From Diphasiastrum complanatum (taxonomy: Eukaryota > Streptophyta > Lycopodiopsida > Lycopodiales > Lycopodiaceae), in the NCBI GenBank assembly GCA_029204225.1, contig MU832135.1, positions 21,438-85,437 of the forward strand: DNA of 64,000 nucleotides, in the 5' to 3' direction. Position 1 is the stretch's first letter, and each line of letters starts with the position of its first letter. Made by a program: the position numbers and the translations under genes. This document shows, in pieces, positions 46,431 to 56,640 of this stretch. The notes beneath the pieces are model-generated. The model saw only the letters and a list, made by a program, of their open reading frames with translations, made no database searches and was not told the DNA's origin.

Positions 46431-48134
46431 GGGAAGACCTAAAATGAAGTCCATAGATATATCAGTCCACTGGCGGGAAGGAATAGGCCAACTTTGAAGG
46501 AGACCACCAGGTTTTTCACGGGAATACTTGTTACGAAGGCAAAAATCACAAGTATGAATAAGGTGGGAAAGCTCACGCTTCATGGAAGGCCAATAAAAAT
46601 GTTCTTTCAAACGGAACAAGGACTTATGAAAACCAAAATGGCCACCAACAAGAGAGGAATGGGCATCAAGGAGCTGTGGACGTATGTCGAGAGTGTTGGG
46701 AATACATAATGAACCATAGTGAAACAATTGATGATTAACAATGGAATAAACCTGGTGAGGGTGAGAGGAAGGACGAGAGGCAGACGACATAACATCACGA
46801 AAGTCTGGACATGTGGCATAAGCCTGAGGAAGATCATCATACCAAGAGTGGGGAGACGTAACAAGACTGTAAGTAAGAGCAGGTAAACGAGACAAAGCAT
46901 CAACAACAACGTTACTTTTACCAGGCTTATAATGAATATCAAAATGAAAGGACTGTAAAAACTGAAGCCAACGGTACTGACGATCATTAAGATCCTTTTG
47001 TGTATACAAATAATGAAGTGACTGGTGATCAGTAAAAACATCAAACGGAACACGATACAGATAATGACGCCACTTCTTTAAAGCAAAAATGATAGCAAGC
47101 AACTCTTTTTCATGAGTGGAATAGCGCTGCTCATACGAACGAAGACGACGGGATTCATATGCAATAACACACTGACGCTGACGTAACAAAGCACCTAATC
47201 CTGTGGAACTAGCATCAGTCTCAATAGCAAAACGCTGGGAAAAATCTGGAAGACATAAAATAGGGGCAATGGTAAGCTTAACCTTCAAAGTATCAAACGC
47301 TGACTGACATGCGGGAGTCCAAGCAAACGAAGTTTCCTTTTTCAACAGAGCATGCAAAGGAGATGCAAGAGTGGCAAAATGAGCAACTGGTTTACGAAGA
47401 TGGATAGCAAGACCAAGAAACATACGAACATCATGAACATCAGCAGGCACAGGCCATGAAAGAATAGAACGGACCTTACGAGGGTCGAGACGAACAGTAC
47501 CATTAGTAACAAAGAAGCCCAAAAACTCGATTTGTACAACAACAAAAGAACATTTAGAACATTTAGCATACAAATGATGAGTAACTAACAAAACAAAAAC
47601 AGAATGAACGTGCTGAACATGAAGAGAGAGAGTGGTGCTATAAATGAGGATATCGTCAAAATAAACAATGACACACTTTCCAAGCAAAGGACGAAAGATG
47701 TTATTCATCACATTCTGAAAAGTGGGCGGGCCATTGGTAACACCAAAAGGAAGGACACGAAACTTATACAAACCAAAGTGGGTATGGAAAGCTGTCTTGT
47801 GCTCATCAGGAGGATGCATATGAATCTGGCGATAACCGGAACGGAGGTCAAGTTTAGAAAAGATCTTGGCTTGGCCTAACTGGTCAAACAGGTCATCCAT
47901 ATGAGGGATAGGGTATTGATTACGGATAGTAAGTTTATTTAAAGCACGATAATCAATACATAGACGTTTAGTACCATCCTTCTTATCAACAAGTAAAACA
48001 GGAGCACCAAAAGGGGTGTGGCTAGGAACAATAAGGCCTTGATGTAATAAATCAGACACCTGACGTTGGACTTCCTCGCGCTCAACAAGACATACGAAAA
48101 GGAGGACGAGAAGGAGGTGATGCAGAGGAAACAA
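46395..48134 (-). CDS. Gypsy reverse transcriptase, RNase H and integrase zinc domain
   Basis: A 579-codon open frame, of which the first 15 or so codons are out of frame with the family. RT motifs in order: PVLLVDKKDGTKRLCIDYRA, KIFSKLDLRSGYRQI, FRVLPFGVTNGPPTFQ and the catalytic VIVYFDDILIYS at about residue 160. RNase H: IETDASSTGLGALL, THEKELLAIIFALKKW, VFTDHQSLHYLYTQ, VVVDALSRL. Integrase HHCC domain: HSSLVGGHFGFHKS then HTCDFCLRNKY; the core starts with DISMDFILGLP. The segment FLGLAIHLRKPVAHFA is altered where the family has a YYRRF-type stretch. RT and RNase H otherwise look well kept, consistent with a recent insertion. Confidence 0.93.
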   Translation of the reverse strand: MFPLHHLLLVLLFVCLVEREEVQRQVSDLLHQGLIVPSHTPFGAPVLLVDKKDGTKRLCIDYRALNKLTIRNQYPIPHMDDLFDQLGQAKIFSKLDLRSGYRQIHMHPPDEHKTAFHTHFGLYKFRVLPFGVTNGPPTFQNVMNNIFRPLLGKCVIVYFDDILIYSTTLSLHVQHVHSVFVLLVTHHLYAKCSKCSFVVVQIEFLGFFVTNGTVRLDPRKVRSILSWPVPADVHDVRMFLGLAIHLRKPVAHFATLASPLHALLKKETSFAWTPACQSAFDTLKVKLTIAPILCLPDFSQRFAIETDASSTGLGALLRQRQCVIAYESRRLRSYEQRYSTHEKELLAIIFALKKWRHYLYRVPFDVFTDHQSLHYLYTQKDLNDRQYRWLQFLQSFHFDIHYKPGKSNVVVDALSRLPALTYSLVTSPHSWYDDLPQAYATCPDFRDVMSSASRPSSHPHQVYSIVNHQLFHYGSLCIPNTLDIRPQLLDAHSSLVGGHFGFHKSLFRLKEHFYWPSMKRELSHLIHTCDFCLRNKYSREKPGGLLQSWPIPSRQWTDISMDFILGLPRTQHGMTLVWW

Positions 48135-48894
48135 GGTCTATATGGTGGTTGACATCTCGTAAAGGTGGTAACTGAGTCGGCTCTCTAAAAACATGCTCAA
48201 ATTCACGCACCCATATGAACTGCTTCTTGGAAATAAGCTGATAGTCCTGCCGAGAATCAATACCAGAAAATATATGCTGAGTACCATCATGAGAGAATGT
48301 CAATGTCTGCTGCTGGAGGTCTACTGTAACCGCACCAAGGGATGCAAACCAATCAGCACCGAGGATAAGATCGTACCGTGTAAGTGGGATAATATGAAAA
48401 TCTGCCTGACCAAGGAAGTCGCCAAGCCGATATGAAAGCTGCTGATACTTTTGCGTGCTAGGAAAAGAGTGTGCGCTGGCAACCTCAACATGCAGGGGAT
48501 GAGGCGTAGTGACTAGCATAGCACGAATGCGTGTAGTAATATGACTGCTGAGAAATGAGTGAGTGCTACCCGTGTCAACAAGGGCAATAAACTCACGACC
48601 AGTGATACGTACGCGAAGACGGATATGGCGTGGACCCGGCTTACCGGCCCAAGTAGCATAAGCAAGCTGAGCATGGCATAGAGCTAGATCAGGGGGATCA
48701 GGAACAGGCTCAGTGGGTGTGGCAAACTGATCAACAGGTGGGTCATCATCAAGAATATGAAGGCATATGGCAGAATCAGGACTATCATCAGGTGTGTCAG
48801 CATCATGGAAATAGACGGCAGTAGCAGTGGTAGGCGGGGGGTAGCAAAATTTGTTTCCACTAATAGAAGCATGAAATTTTTTGCCATAAGATAG
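48082..48894 (-). CDS. Gypsy protease region
   Basis: In the same frame as gag but separated from it by a single TAG at 48897-48895. The aspartic protease motif VDTGSTHSFLSSH is at about 48580-48540, followed by FHIIPLTRYDLILGADWFAS, a typical flap/ILG region. The frame ends with TGA at 48082-48084, where the RT should continue in the same polyprotein; RT is shifted by one base. Confidence 0.87.
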   Translation of the reverse strand, partial: LSYGKKFHASISGNKFCYPPPTTATAVYFHDADTPDDSPDSAICLHILDDDPPVDQFATPTEPVPDPPDLALCHAQLAYATWAGKPGPRHIRLRVRITGREFIALVDTGSTHSFLSSHITTRIRAMLVTTPHPLHVEVASAHSFPSTQKYQQLSYRLGDFLGQADFHIIPLTRYDLILGADWFASLGAVTVDLQQQTLTFSHDGTQHIFSGIDSRQDYQLISKKQFIWVREFEHVFREPTQLPPLRDVNHHIDLVSSASPPSRPPFRMSC

Positions 48895-49470
48895 CTACAA
48901 ACATCGGCAATCACGGGCGATATGATCAGGACTCTTATAGTTGAAACATAAGCGCTTCTCACGGATCTTAGACATCTCAGGTTGTGAGTAGCGACGAACA
49001 AAAACAGGACGAGGAGAAAAAGGAGGACGTGGTGTAGAAGGAAGAGTGGACGAAGGTGAACTGACAGATGTGGGACTAGCAGAGGATGGAGAGGAAAAAA
49101 TAGGACGTGTGAAAGGACGCGAAGGACGAGAAACAAAGGAAGAGATGGGAGAGTACTTGTGCTGCAGTGCGGTAGCAAGGGAGATGGCGTGAGAAAGAGT
49201 GAGTGGAAAAAGAGAAGAAACATCATACCTGAGTGCGCCTCGTAGACCAGCAACGTAGCGAGAGATGAGAGAAACACTGGACTGTAATGATAGTGTAGCA
49301 ATCTGGGCAGAAAGAGCAGTGAACGTCTCTCGTAACTCCTGGCGTAAATCAGTGCGTACATCACTCATGGCTTCCCTAAGATGATCTCGGAATTCATGCC
49401 GTACTTCGTCAAGGTAAGTGGAAGACGATATGCGAGGCTCAGAAGATTTAGGGGAAGTATCCATGGTCAA
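48895..49470 (-). pseudogene. Gypsy gag with internal deletion
   Basis: A 191-codon frame: a charged N-terminus (DEVRHEFRDHLREAMSDVRT), then a join (SLQSSVSLISRYVAGLRGAL) at which most of the gag core is missing. A Ser/Pro-rich linker follows, then a damaged zinc knuckle CFNYKSPDHIARDC in which the second Cys is Tyr. Particle assembly and RNA binding would be lost. Confidence 0.87.
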
Positions 49471-50210
49471 GGAATGCAGGAAGTGAAGAGAGTGTAAGAA
49501 AAGCTTAATATCGGAGGGAGCGGACTTTTGTCGTCACCCCAAATATGCTTTAGGTATACAAACGACACTAAGAGCAAGAAAGGAAATGACAAATGTCAAG
49601 AAAAGGTGTGGAAAGCAAGGAAAAACCAGCAAAGATACCTCTCGATAGAGCTCCAAGCGTGTGCGAAGAGCTGGCTGGAAAATGTGACCACAAGGAGAAT
49701 GAAAGTGGGCGCTGGACAGCCTCCAATCAATGCTGAAAATATGGCTGGAAATCTGTGGAAAACGTGATGAAATAGGGCGATGGATAGCCTCCAATCAAAA
49801 CTGAAATATGGCTGAAACTCTGCTGGAACAATGGCTGAAAAATGTGATGAAGTAGGGCGCAGGACAGCCTCCAATCAATGCTGAAAAGATGGCTGGGAAC
49901 CCTCTCCCTGAATCAAATGGAGGATTAAAAAAAAAAGAGGGAAAAGGAATTGGAACTTGGGCGCCAGAAATAATCTGCCCAATTTTTTTTTTTTTTTTCC
50001 GGCCGCCATATTTAGCGGAAGTACTTCCGCTAACTATCTGCTAAAGCTCCGCCAAGGAAAATGCTCTGATGGGAGTTGGTCCTCCTCCAAACTGTGCTGA
50101 ATGTTGCTGAAACAAAGAGACGAAAGCCCTCAGCAAAGAGAGAAAAATCAGCAAGGAAAATGGGCACCCAATCAAAAAATCAGATCTGAAATTCAGCAAT
50201 CAGGAAAGTG
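49471..50210 (-). other. Gypsy leader with direct repeats and a 22-bp palindrome
   Basis: The untranslated leader between PBS and gag. Three direct repeats start at 49707, 49775 and 49855 (unit 68-80 bp, GGGCG..GGA.AGCCTCCAATCA). A perfect palindrome TTAGCGGAAGT/ACTTCCGCTAA lies at 50012-50033 next to a poly(T) run at 49984-49998. A self-complementary leader hairpin could serve in RNA dimerisation; that is inference. Confidence 0.7.
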
Positions 50211-50221
50211 CTCTGATACCA
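50211..50221 (-). promoter_or_regulatory. Primer-binding site of the gypsy element
   Basis: CTCTGATACCA on the plus strand is TGGTATCAGAG on the minus strand (tRNA-iMet). It abuts the LTR end ...CATAACT without a gap. Confidence 0.93.
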
Positions 50222-50687
50222 AGTTATGATCAAAATCTCAGGTGTTGAATCAATGAAGCATAAAAGACAGCAATAGACTAAGGCCCTACAAGCAATAGAC
50301 AAGACAATAGGTTCTCCCACGAAGAGCCCAAGCAATACCAATCAATAATCTGAAAAATGAGTGTACAAATGCCCCTATAAATACCCTACCAATGAACCCT
50401 AAAATAGGAATTCAAAAGTAAAGGGAGGCAAAATGTGGAGGGAAAATAGTGCGCCCTTCTACGGGCCCCCACTCCACATATAACCCTATAATAAGGGCCC
50501 AAGGCCAGTCAATGTCATAAAAAAAGGACCCAATGCGGGTCATAAGCATATAAAAAGGCTCTGGGGCTTGTACATGACTAATATAAAATGCGTAACCAGA
50601 AATATACATAACCAACAGTAAATGTAAAGAGGCCTGCGGAATATATGCAGAGTAGCCCAATAGGCCTATATCTTGTAGTCTGTAACT
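50222..50687 (-). repeat. 5' LTR of the gypsy element
   Basis: 466 bp, same length as the 3' copy. On the minus strand it starts AGTTACAGACTACAAG and ends TTTTGATCATAACT. Confidence 0.95.
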
Positions 50688-50758
50688 CTCACACTCGGAA
50701 TGAGTACATAGATGACATCCTATGCGGCAAAAAATTCTGCAATGGATACAAAAGATTG

Positions 50759-51147
50759 TTGTCTGCATGGTTTTGAACATTGTTTGTGATTGCCATGGTG
50801 ACTACTATATGAGATCTTGATGATTGGGAGCAGTCGTGTAGCATTTGCATGTCATGGCTTGTGTGGTGCCTGCTATATTCTCTGCTTGAATAGCGCCTTA
50901 ACTTAATAAGAAAGAACGGAAAAGAAAACTTAGTACATGTAGGTTCTTGTTTGCATGGTTTTGAACATTGTTTTTGACTATCATGATGATGATCATGTGA
51001 GAACCTGATGATCGGAAGCAATCTCTTTGTATTTGCATACCATTGCTTGTGTGGTAGTTTTGATAACCTTTGCTCCTACTTTGTTTAAATAGTGACTTAA
51101 CTTATCGAGAAAGAACTAAAAAGAAAACCTGATTCATGTGTTTGAGG
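50759..51147. repeat. Two tandem copies of a ~190-bp unit
   Basis: Unit 1 at 50759-50946 and unit 2 at 50947-51147, diverged. Shared words include GCATGGTTTTGAACATTGTTT, GGCTTGTGTGGT/TTGCTTGTGTGGT and GAGAAAGAAC/AAGAAAGAAC. No coding potential. Confidence 0.75.
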
Positions 51148-52520
51148 TACCAAACCTGTACACTAGGCTTTATCAAATGATTAACATAGTAGCCTAGGTG
51201 GGAGCAAAATTCATCCATAATGGCAATGTCAATCCTATCTAATCGTTACTAGATTTATAAGAGGCTAAATTTCTTGTAAAAGCATAGTATGGAGCAATTT
51301 CAAAGCGTTGTAGAGTATAATATAGTGTGACATCCTCTACTCAAAGGTATGAGCACAATCTATAGGGGTGTGGTAATGCATAGGACATCTCTATTTTGTA
51401 AACCAATACTAATATGGAAGTGTTGCGGGAAAGCTATATGAGCAAGAGGTTATGGCAATAGTTGTTGTTGACTATGATCTTTTGGAGAGACCACATAGGT
51501 CAAATCTCCATCATCTTGTTGTCATGGCTCGAAGAGGGCCTAATATGAATGTGAGGCAATGGGATAGTCCTGAAACCAGATATCTCTGCAAGACCGAGAC
51601 CTCAACTACATCTTTTTCCAAGAAGTGGGTTTGGGGGCTTAACCCCAAGTTGGCCATGCCATGCACGATTAATGTATGGAACATTACAATTGGGCTAGTA
51701 CCTCATGCCTACAAGTTACAATGCTGTCGTGCATGATATGAGCTAAGCCCTTTGTCCCACATGAAATTAATGTGGCAAAGTTTACAATCTCACCCTTCTA
51801 GTGCCATTCTCCAGCTTATTACCTATATCTAGAGAGTTAGGATGTTTTCAAATTCTCAGCAGAAATGTTCATGGGTAGTAGTTACTTCCTCACAAACATC
51901 TTCACAGTCATGGATATCATTTGTCATGGTTTTACCAAGCCTCTCACCTACTAGAGTCACTTGGAATATCTATCTCAATCTTCCCACATGTATTGATAAG
52001 TGAGACCTATACACCATGCCTCAGTGGATTTACATTTGAAACCTGTGGATGGGAAGGCCACTAAGGCAGTTGTATGGTGTGATGTGATGAGGAAGATGGC
52101 CCATGTTTCTAGTGGGCTATCATGTGGGAAGTAGTGAAGTAACGGGGAGAGGGACTCCTGATATATTGTCATATACTAGTGATTGAAGTTGTATCTGAGT
52201 GCACAATCAATGGAGGGATGGGTGGTAACTGAGGGTGTCATGATATCAAGATGGAAGGAAAAAAAGGAATGATCAGAGAGGATTGTGGGGGAGATATGGA
52301 TGTTCAGACTAACTTTGCCTTCGACATGGTTATGTTGTTCCTAACATTATAGACAGGGTCCAACAACGGTAAAATATGACTAGGAGGTTGTGTGATAGGA
52401 GGGAAGAGAGGGGAGAGGGTATGGGGTGCAAGCAACTAAGTTGCCTCCGTTGCTAGTAGCGTTACATACTCAATAGGTAGCGATGGGGCCCCTCTTTTGG
52501 GGCAATGATGAGATGAGGGA
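51148..52520. other. Non-coding stretch, nothing recognised
   Basis: Low coding potential. A 94-codon frame at 51452-51736 shows no recognised family. Confidence 0.4.
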
Positions 52521-52526
52521 CAAAAA

Positions 52527-52680
52527 GCTTTATTAATGTCCTAAAAGGCATATAAGGCATAATAGTACATCTCAAGTGCGTAGTGATAAGGGAGCATATG
52601 AAATGTCTTCAGAGAGAGAAAGAAAGCTTTATTAATTTCTTTGCAATGCCAAAAGGCATGTAAAATGAATAGGTACATAT
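52527..52680 (-). repeat. Two tandem SINE-like repeat units
   Basis: AGCTTTATTAATGTCC with AAGGCATATAAGGC (52529-52590), and after a short GAGAGAGAAAGA run AGCTTTATTAATTTC with ATGCCAAAAGGCATGTAAA (52625-52680). Both end near TACAT(A/C)TCAAGTG. They are the reverse orientation of the unit at 12154-12240. Similarity to the 59-kb copies extends further right, including GAAGGATGTAAT near 52880 and 59490. Confidence 0.7.
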
Positions 52681-53451
52681 CAAGTGTGTGGAGCAAGAGG
52701 AAATGTATAAAAAAAGTCTTTGAATATGTAAAAGAAAAATGCATATAATGTTAATCTAAGTATAGATTCCACTGATAAACAAACAACGTAGGTATGAATC
52801 ATAAATTAACTATGAATTAGATATGTATCATGGTGGAAAGCCTCAGACCATGTCCTGGAGGAGGTGCTGCTATTGAAGAAGGATGTAATCTGAGTTGTGG
52901 GAGGTAAAGCGTGAAGGGATGTGAAGGCTGGAGATCTTGTCGTTATAGAAGCATCTCTCGTACCATAAGTCATAGGTAGGAAGTGAGCGTGTATAAATGG
53001 GATCCCTGATACATCTCTTAAAAAAGTGAGACCCCACCCGATAGAAGTTGAGTTTGACCCCCAACTAACCATGCTAGGCTCGATCAAGATAAGCTTCGTA
53101 GATGACCCGTTTGATGTCATCATGGGTACCTGAGTGAACGGTAATCATGGGTACCTGAGGGAAGGGTAGTGTGAGAGATGCCAAATGTGTCAAGGAGGTA
53201 GGACGCTCGAGAGAACCGAACGAACTGATAGCCCTGACTATGTAAATGTTGAGATGAGATAAGTGCAACCTATGTATATCTTTGCTTAGAGGCCTGGAAC
53301 TTATTGACTTCCTGCATATATATGATGAGTTGGAATACGACATCAAGGTAGATGGGCATGACCTCTAACTTTGCAAGGTTGGTTTGGTGTGAAATCGAGG
53401 GCTTAATGGTTGAACATGGTGCATATGTTATGAATGAGATGCAGATGTGCT

Positions 53452-53453
<2 letters not shown>
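52681..53453. other. Flank of SINE-like repeats; no gene recognised
   Basis: Part of this stretch resembles 59330-59560 and so may belong to a longer repeat that includes the SINE-like units. No coding sequence is recognised. Confidence 0.4.

Positions 53454-53503
<50 letters not shown>
53454..53503. repeat. (TC)25 microsatellite
   Basis: A perfect 50-bp TC tract without the conserved SINE-like flank. Confidence 0.96.
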
Positions 53504-53506
<3 letters not shown>

Positions 53507-53666
53507 TTGCACGGTGCAAACCATTTCTGACTAACCATTCAAATTTCACAGAGCTAACCATTTGTAAGCAACCACGATAAATTAGCCATGACACAAATAT
53601 ACTGTAAAAAAATATATACATCTCATCGGATGCCACTGTACATGATGCTAAAGTGTGTATCAGTAT

Positions 53667-55796
53667 CTACAAGTTCGTGCTAAAAAAATCATCCCTCTGC
53701 GTGCCAGATGCATCTGCAGGGGTGTCAAATACAAAGTCTGGCTGGGAGTCTGGAGGCATCTGGGACTCCTCTAAGTCTAGGCCAACGCCTGCCAAGAGAC
53801 GACTAGAAAACTCATTAGTGCGTCCCCTCTTGGCTGGCCTGCCTCGGGGTCTGCCGGAAGGAACCCTCTGTGGTACACTCCTGCCTGGGGGTCTCCCTCT
53901 GCCACGGGGGGGTCTCTGGGAAGAACTGCCTGCTTGTGATGCTCTGAGTCGTCTCTGTGCTATCTGTCTCTGGGCAGCAGCCTTTGTCTCCCTTGCAAAC
54001 TCTGACCAGCCATCATCTGAAGGGGGGCGTGATGCGGGGGTACTGGGTGGGGCATGTGGACCATCCCCTGCTAGGTCGACCGTCTCGTCTGAATCATATG
54101 TGGGCTCATCATCAGAGGAGGGCAATGGAACGTTTGCAGGGAGGGTGGTGGTCTCATCGGCATCGGCATCATCGTCGGGCTCACCCCGCATAGCACCCTA
54201 AGCGGCATCGTCTGGATCAACCTCTGGCTCAGGCTCATGATCCGCCGCTGCAACTAGGCACTCATCGGGATTGACCTGCACAAGTCAATCGTTCGTGAGA
54301 ATAGTCGAAGCAACCGTGAGGGCATTAAACTGAATGTCTCAAACCAATGCGAAAGCAAAACGACAGAGCAATGAAATATACCTGCAGGAGTAGGGCGCGT
54401 GCGCCTCCTGCCCCCATGCTCTCCGTGATGCGTCGAACCACTTTGGTGTTGGTGTTGCAGTACACCAGGTCATTGCATCGCTCCGTCGTCAGACGGTTCC
54501 GCCTGTTCGTGTGAACAAGGCTGAACGATGACTAGTTCCGCTCGCACACGCAAGCAGAACAGTCCTGCATTAATTGGCAACAACTTGAGTGAGTACCGAC
54601 CTTGTAGAGAAAATGCGAAAACTGGTTGGATGAATGAGATCAGACAACATACCTGTGAAAGGACTCGGAGCGCGAGCGTCCTCCGGTCTGGCTGCCCGGC
54701 GCCGTAGCTCTCCCACCATGATACATGCAAGAGCCTATTCTCTCGGACACCTGCAAGGTCCTCGCCGAACAGCTCTAGAGAGTGCCTGCAGTTGAGCAAC
54801 GATATGCTTGAGTACACTTGAGCCTGCGTTGGGAAATTGAACGAACGACAGCGTACGATAGATCAAGAGTCTACCTGTAACCGAGCCTTTGCACCTCGAG
54901 CCTGCTGCGGAACCCAATGTCGCTGCTGAGGAGGCGGATGTATGCGAACTAGTCCGCACGCAGCTCTGCATCGTCGTACTGCCTCTCGCTCTGAAACAGT
55001 GGATGCAGTATGTGGGCCACACTGTGAGTGGGCCGATGAAACTTATCCCATCACCGCTGCCACAAGCGCCTGATAGGCTCCAACCTGTGGACCAAACCAC
55101 GTGGAGGCAACAGTTACATACCATCGTGTTGCGGCAGCAAGACGAAACAGAGTGCGAAATGGAAGTAAGGATGGTAAGACGGAGAAAAGTTATACCTGGC
55201 AGGGTCCAGCTCAGAACGCTGGAGAGACTCGCCTATGCGGTCCATGAACTCGTAAATGAGGCCCATCGTGCACCCCTCGCGATCAACGAGCTTTAGAGCA
55301 GAGTAGATGGTGCGCATGACGTCCATCAGCTGCTGCATATCCACCCAGAAAGGCTCCATGAAGAGGATCTCGTGGAAGGCCAAGCCCTCTGGGGTCGTGG
55401 ACAGGTCCATGGCGGTGAACTCTGCCGAAGTGGCCATGTGCCGCAATTCACCCTTGAGCTTGTGTAGCCGCTCAAGCATGATGAACTGGTAGGCGAAGCG
55501 GGTGCGAGCGGGCTTCTTCAAGTCGAGCCTGCATTGACAAACAGAATGAGAGGCACACATGAAACGAGCAAAAAAAAAGGAGCATCTTGAATGAGTCAAA
55601 AAGTAAGTGGCAGCTTACCTGCTGAATGTGCGGAAAAGGGCCTTCATGCGGCGCTTGCGTGTGACGAAGTCCACGCCTGATGGAATGCAGGAGGAGGTCC
55701 AGTGAGTGCGGCACATGGAGTCCAGACAATGGAGGGGTAGTCTGCCATAAGAAGCTCCCCCATACCGCGGCAGTTGGACGCATTGTCCGTCACAAC
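53667..55796 (-). pseudogene. hAT-type transposase relic with six exons
   Basis: Six minus-strand exons with GT-AG introns, in frame with each other: 55796-55619, 55528-55196, 55084-54875, 54785-54653, 54564-54382, 54275-53667. Exon 1 has VVTDNASNCRGMGELLM (DUF659-type catalytic region) then a frameshift around WTPCA. Exon 2 has ARTRFAYQFIMLERL and MGLIYEFMDRIGESL. Exon 3 has WDKFHRPTHSVAHILHPLF. Exon 4 has SWWESYGAGQPDRRTLALRV. Exon 5 has FSLVHTNRRNRLTTERCNDL (hAT dimerisation region). Exon 6 is an acidic, then Arg/Pro-rich tail. In-frame stops lie in exon 3 (two), exon 5 and exon 6. The BED finger and first half are missing to the right. No terminal inverted repeats were found. The clean splice structure implies a once-expressed gene, perhaps a domesticated transposase that later died. 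Confidence 0.85.
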
Positions 55797-56256
55797 CTTT
55801 TGCGATACGTTCACATGATCAGTTCACAGCTCGGAAACACATTGCAATCAATCGAAAACTACGCAGAACTATTGTATCAACATCAAACAACACTAATAGA
55901 CCTAGCAAATTAAGAGAAAATCTTTTTGCTTGCTGAATTGTGTGTGGAGAAGCACAATGTGACTAAAGAAAGCCTTCTTTCTCGTGTGATTTCAGCCTTT
56001 GTGTAGCACTGAATTGTGTGTAAGGCAATGTTTTTTAGCCTTAATGATCAGCATTAATGAGCCCTTGTTGAAAATGTTTCTAGTACACTAGAGACTTCTT
56101 CTTTTCTACACAATTGAAGTAGTTGACTTGGACTGGTGTTGTTGTGAAGGATGGGAAACACACAAAAACCAAAGAACTTGAAAACGCTCTAATATTAATT
56201 TTGTAACCTCCTCCAAGGATCTAAGACTAGGATTCTGAATCAAGAGAAACAAAGGG
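55797..56256. other. Non-coding stretch, nothing recognised
   Basis: The expected upstream exons of the hAT gene are not visible. A decayed LTR begins to the right. Confidence 0.45.
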
Positions 56257-56640
56257 ATGGTGGATCAGAACCACCCAACCAACCTAGATTATTCGAATCT
56301 AGCCCCCAAGCTATGGACCAAGGCAAGAACTCAAATTGGAGAGATGTCATACCAGCAGCATGTAGCTGCAATACACCAAATCAAGCTCTCTTCTAGAAGA
56401 GGCCTATGGGTGTACTTATACCCTCCAAGGCTCCACCCCAACTAGGAGTAATCTCTAAAAGCTCACTAGGACACATCGGTAGCCTAACTGGGCCACATCA
56501 GCCACGTATCTACGAGTCATTGGTAGTCCCATATCAATCTACTGTCATGAGTTTTAGGACTACCTCGACCTGTAGATTAATTATGATAATCAGGGGTTGG
56601 GACCCTCATGTTATTTAATCATAATTAATGGTTTAGCCTG
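56257..56640 (-). repeat. Decayed B-family LTR fragment
   Basis: On the minus strand it matches the B LTR in order: TAATTATGAT near 56630, CATGAGTTTTAGG region near 56550, GGGCCACATCAGCCACGT at about 56493, TATACCCTCCAAGGCTCC at about 56420, CTAGCCCCCAAGCTATGG at about 56300. Divergence is much greater than among the three plus-strand copies, so it is an older insertion. Confidence 0.72.

Larger units (their letters stand above)
45164..50687 (-). mobile_element. Ty3-gypsy retrotransposon with 466-bp LTRs and TSD
   Basis: A 5.5-kb minus-strand element. Its LTRs are 50222-50687 (5') and 45164-45629 (3'), both 466 bp, with about 10 differences counted by eye (roughly 2%). The target-site duplication is CTCAC at 45159-45163 and 50688-50692. 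LTR termini are AGTTA...TAACT in either orientation rather than TG...CA. The boundaries are confirmed by the PBS abutting the LTR end and by the duplication. Order gag, protease, RT, RNase H, integrase defines Ty3-gypsy. Three frameshifts, one stop, a gag deletion and a missing integrase C-terminus make it non-autonomous. Confidence 0.95.

Noticed and set aside
46395-48134. Endogenous pararetrovirus origin for the YFDD reverse transcriptase
   Set aside because: LTRs, a primer site, a target duplication and an integrase domain show a Ty3-gypsy retrotransposon.
53653-54201. 182-codon plus-strand frame
   Set aside because: Antisense of hAT exon 6; the minus-strand frame joins in phase with upstream exons.
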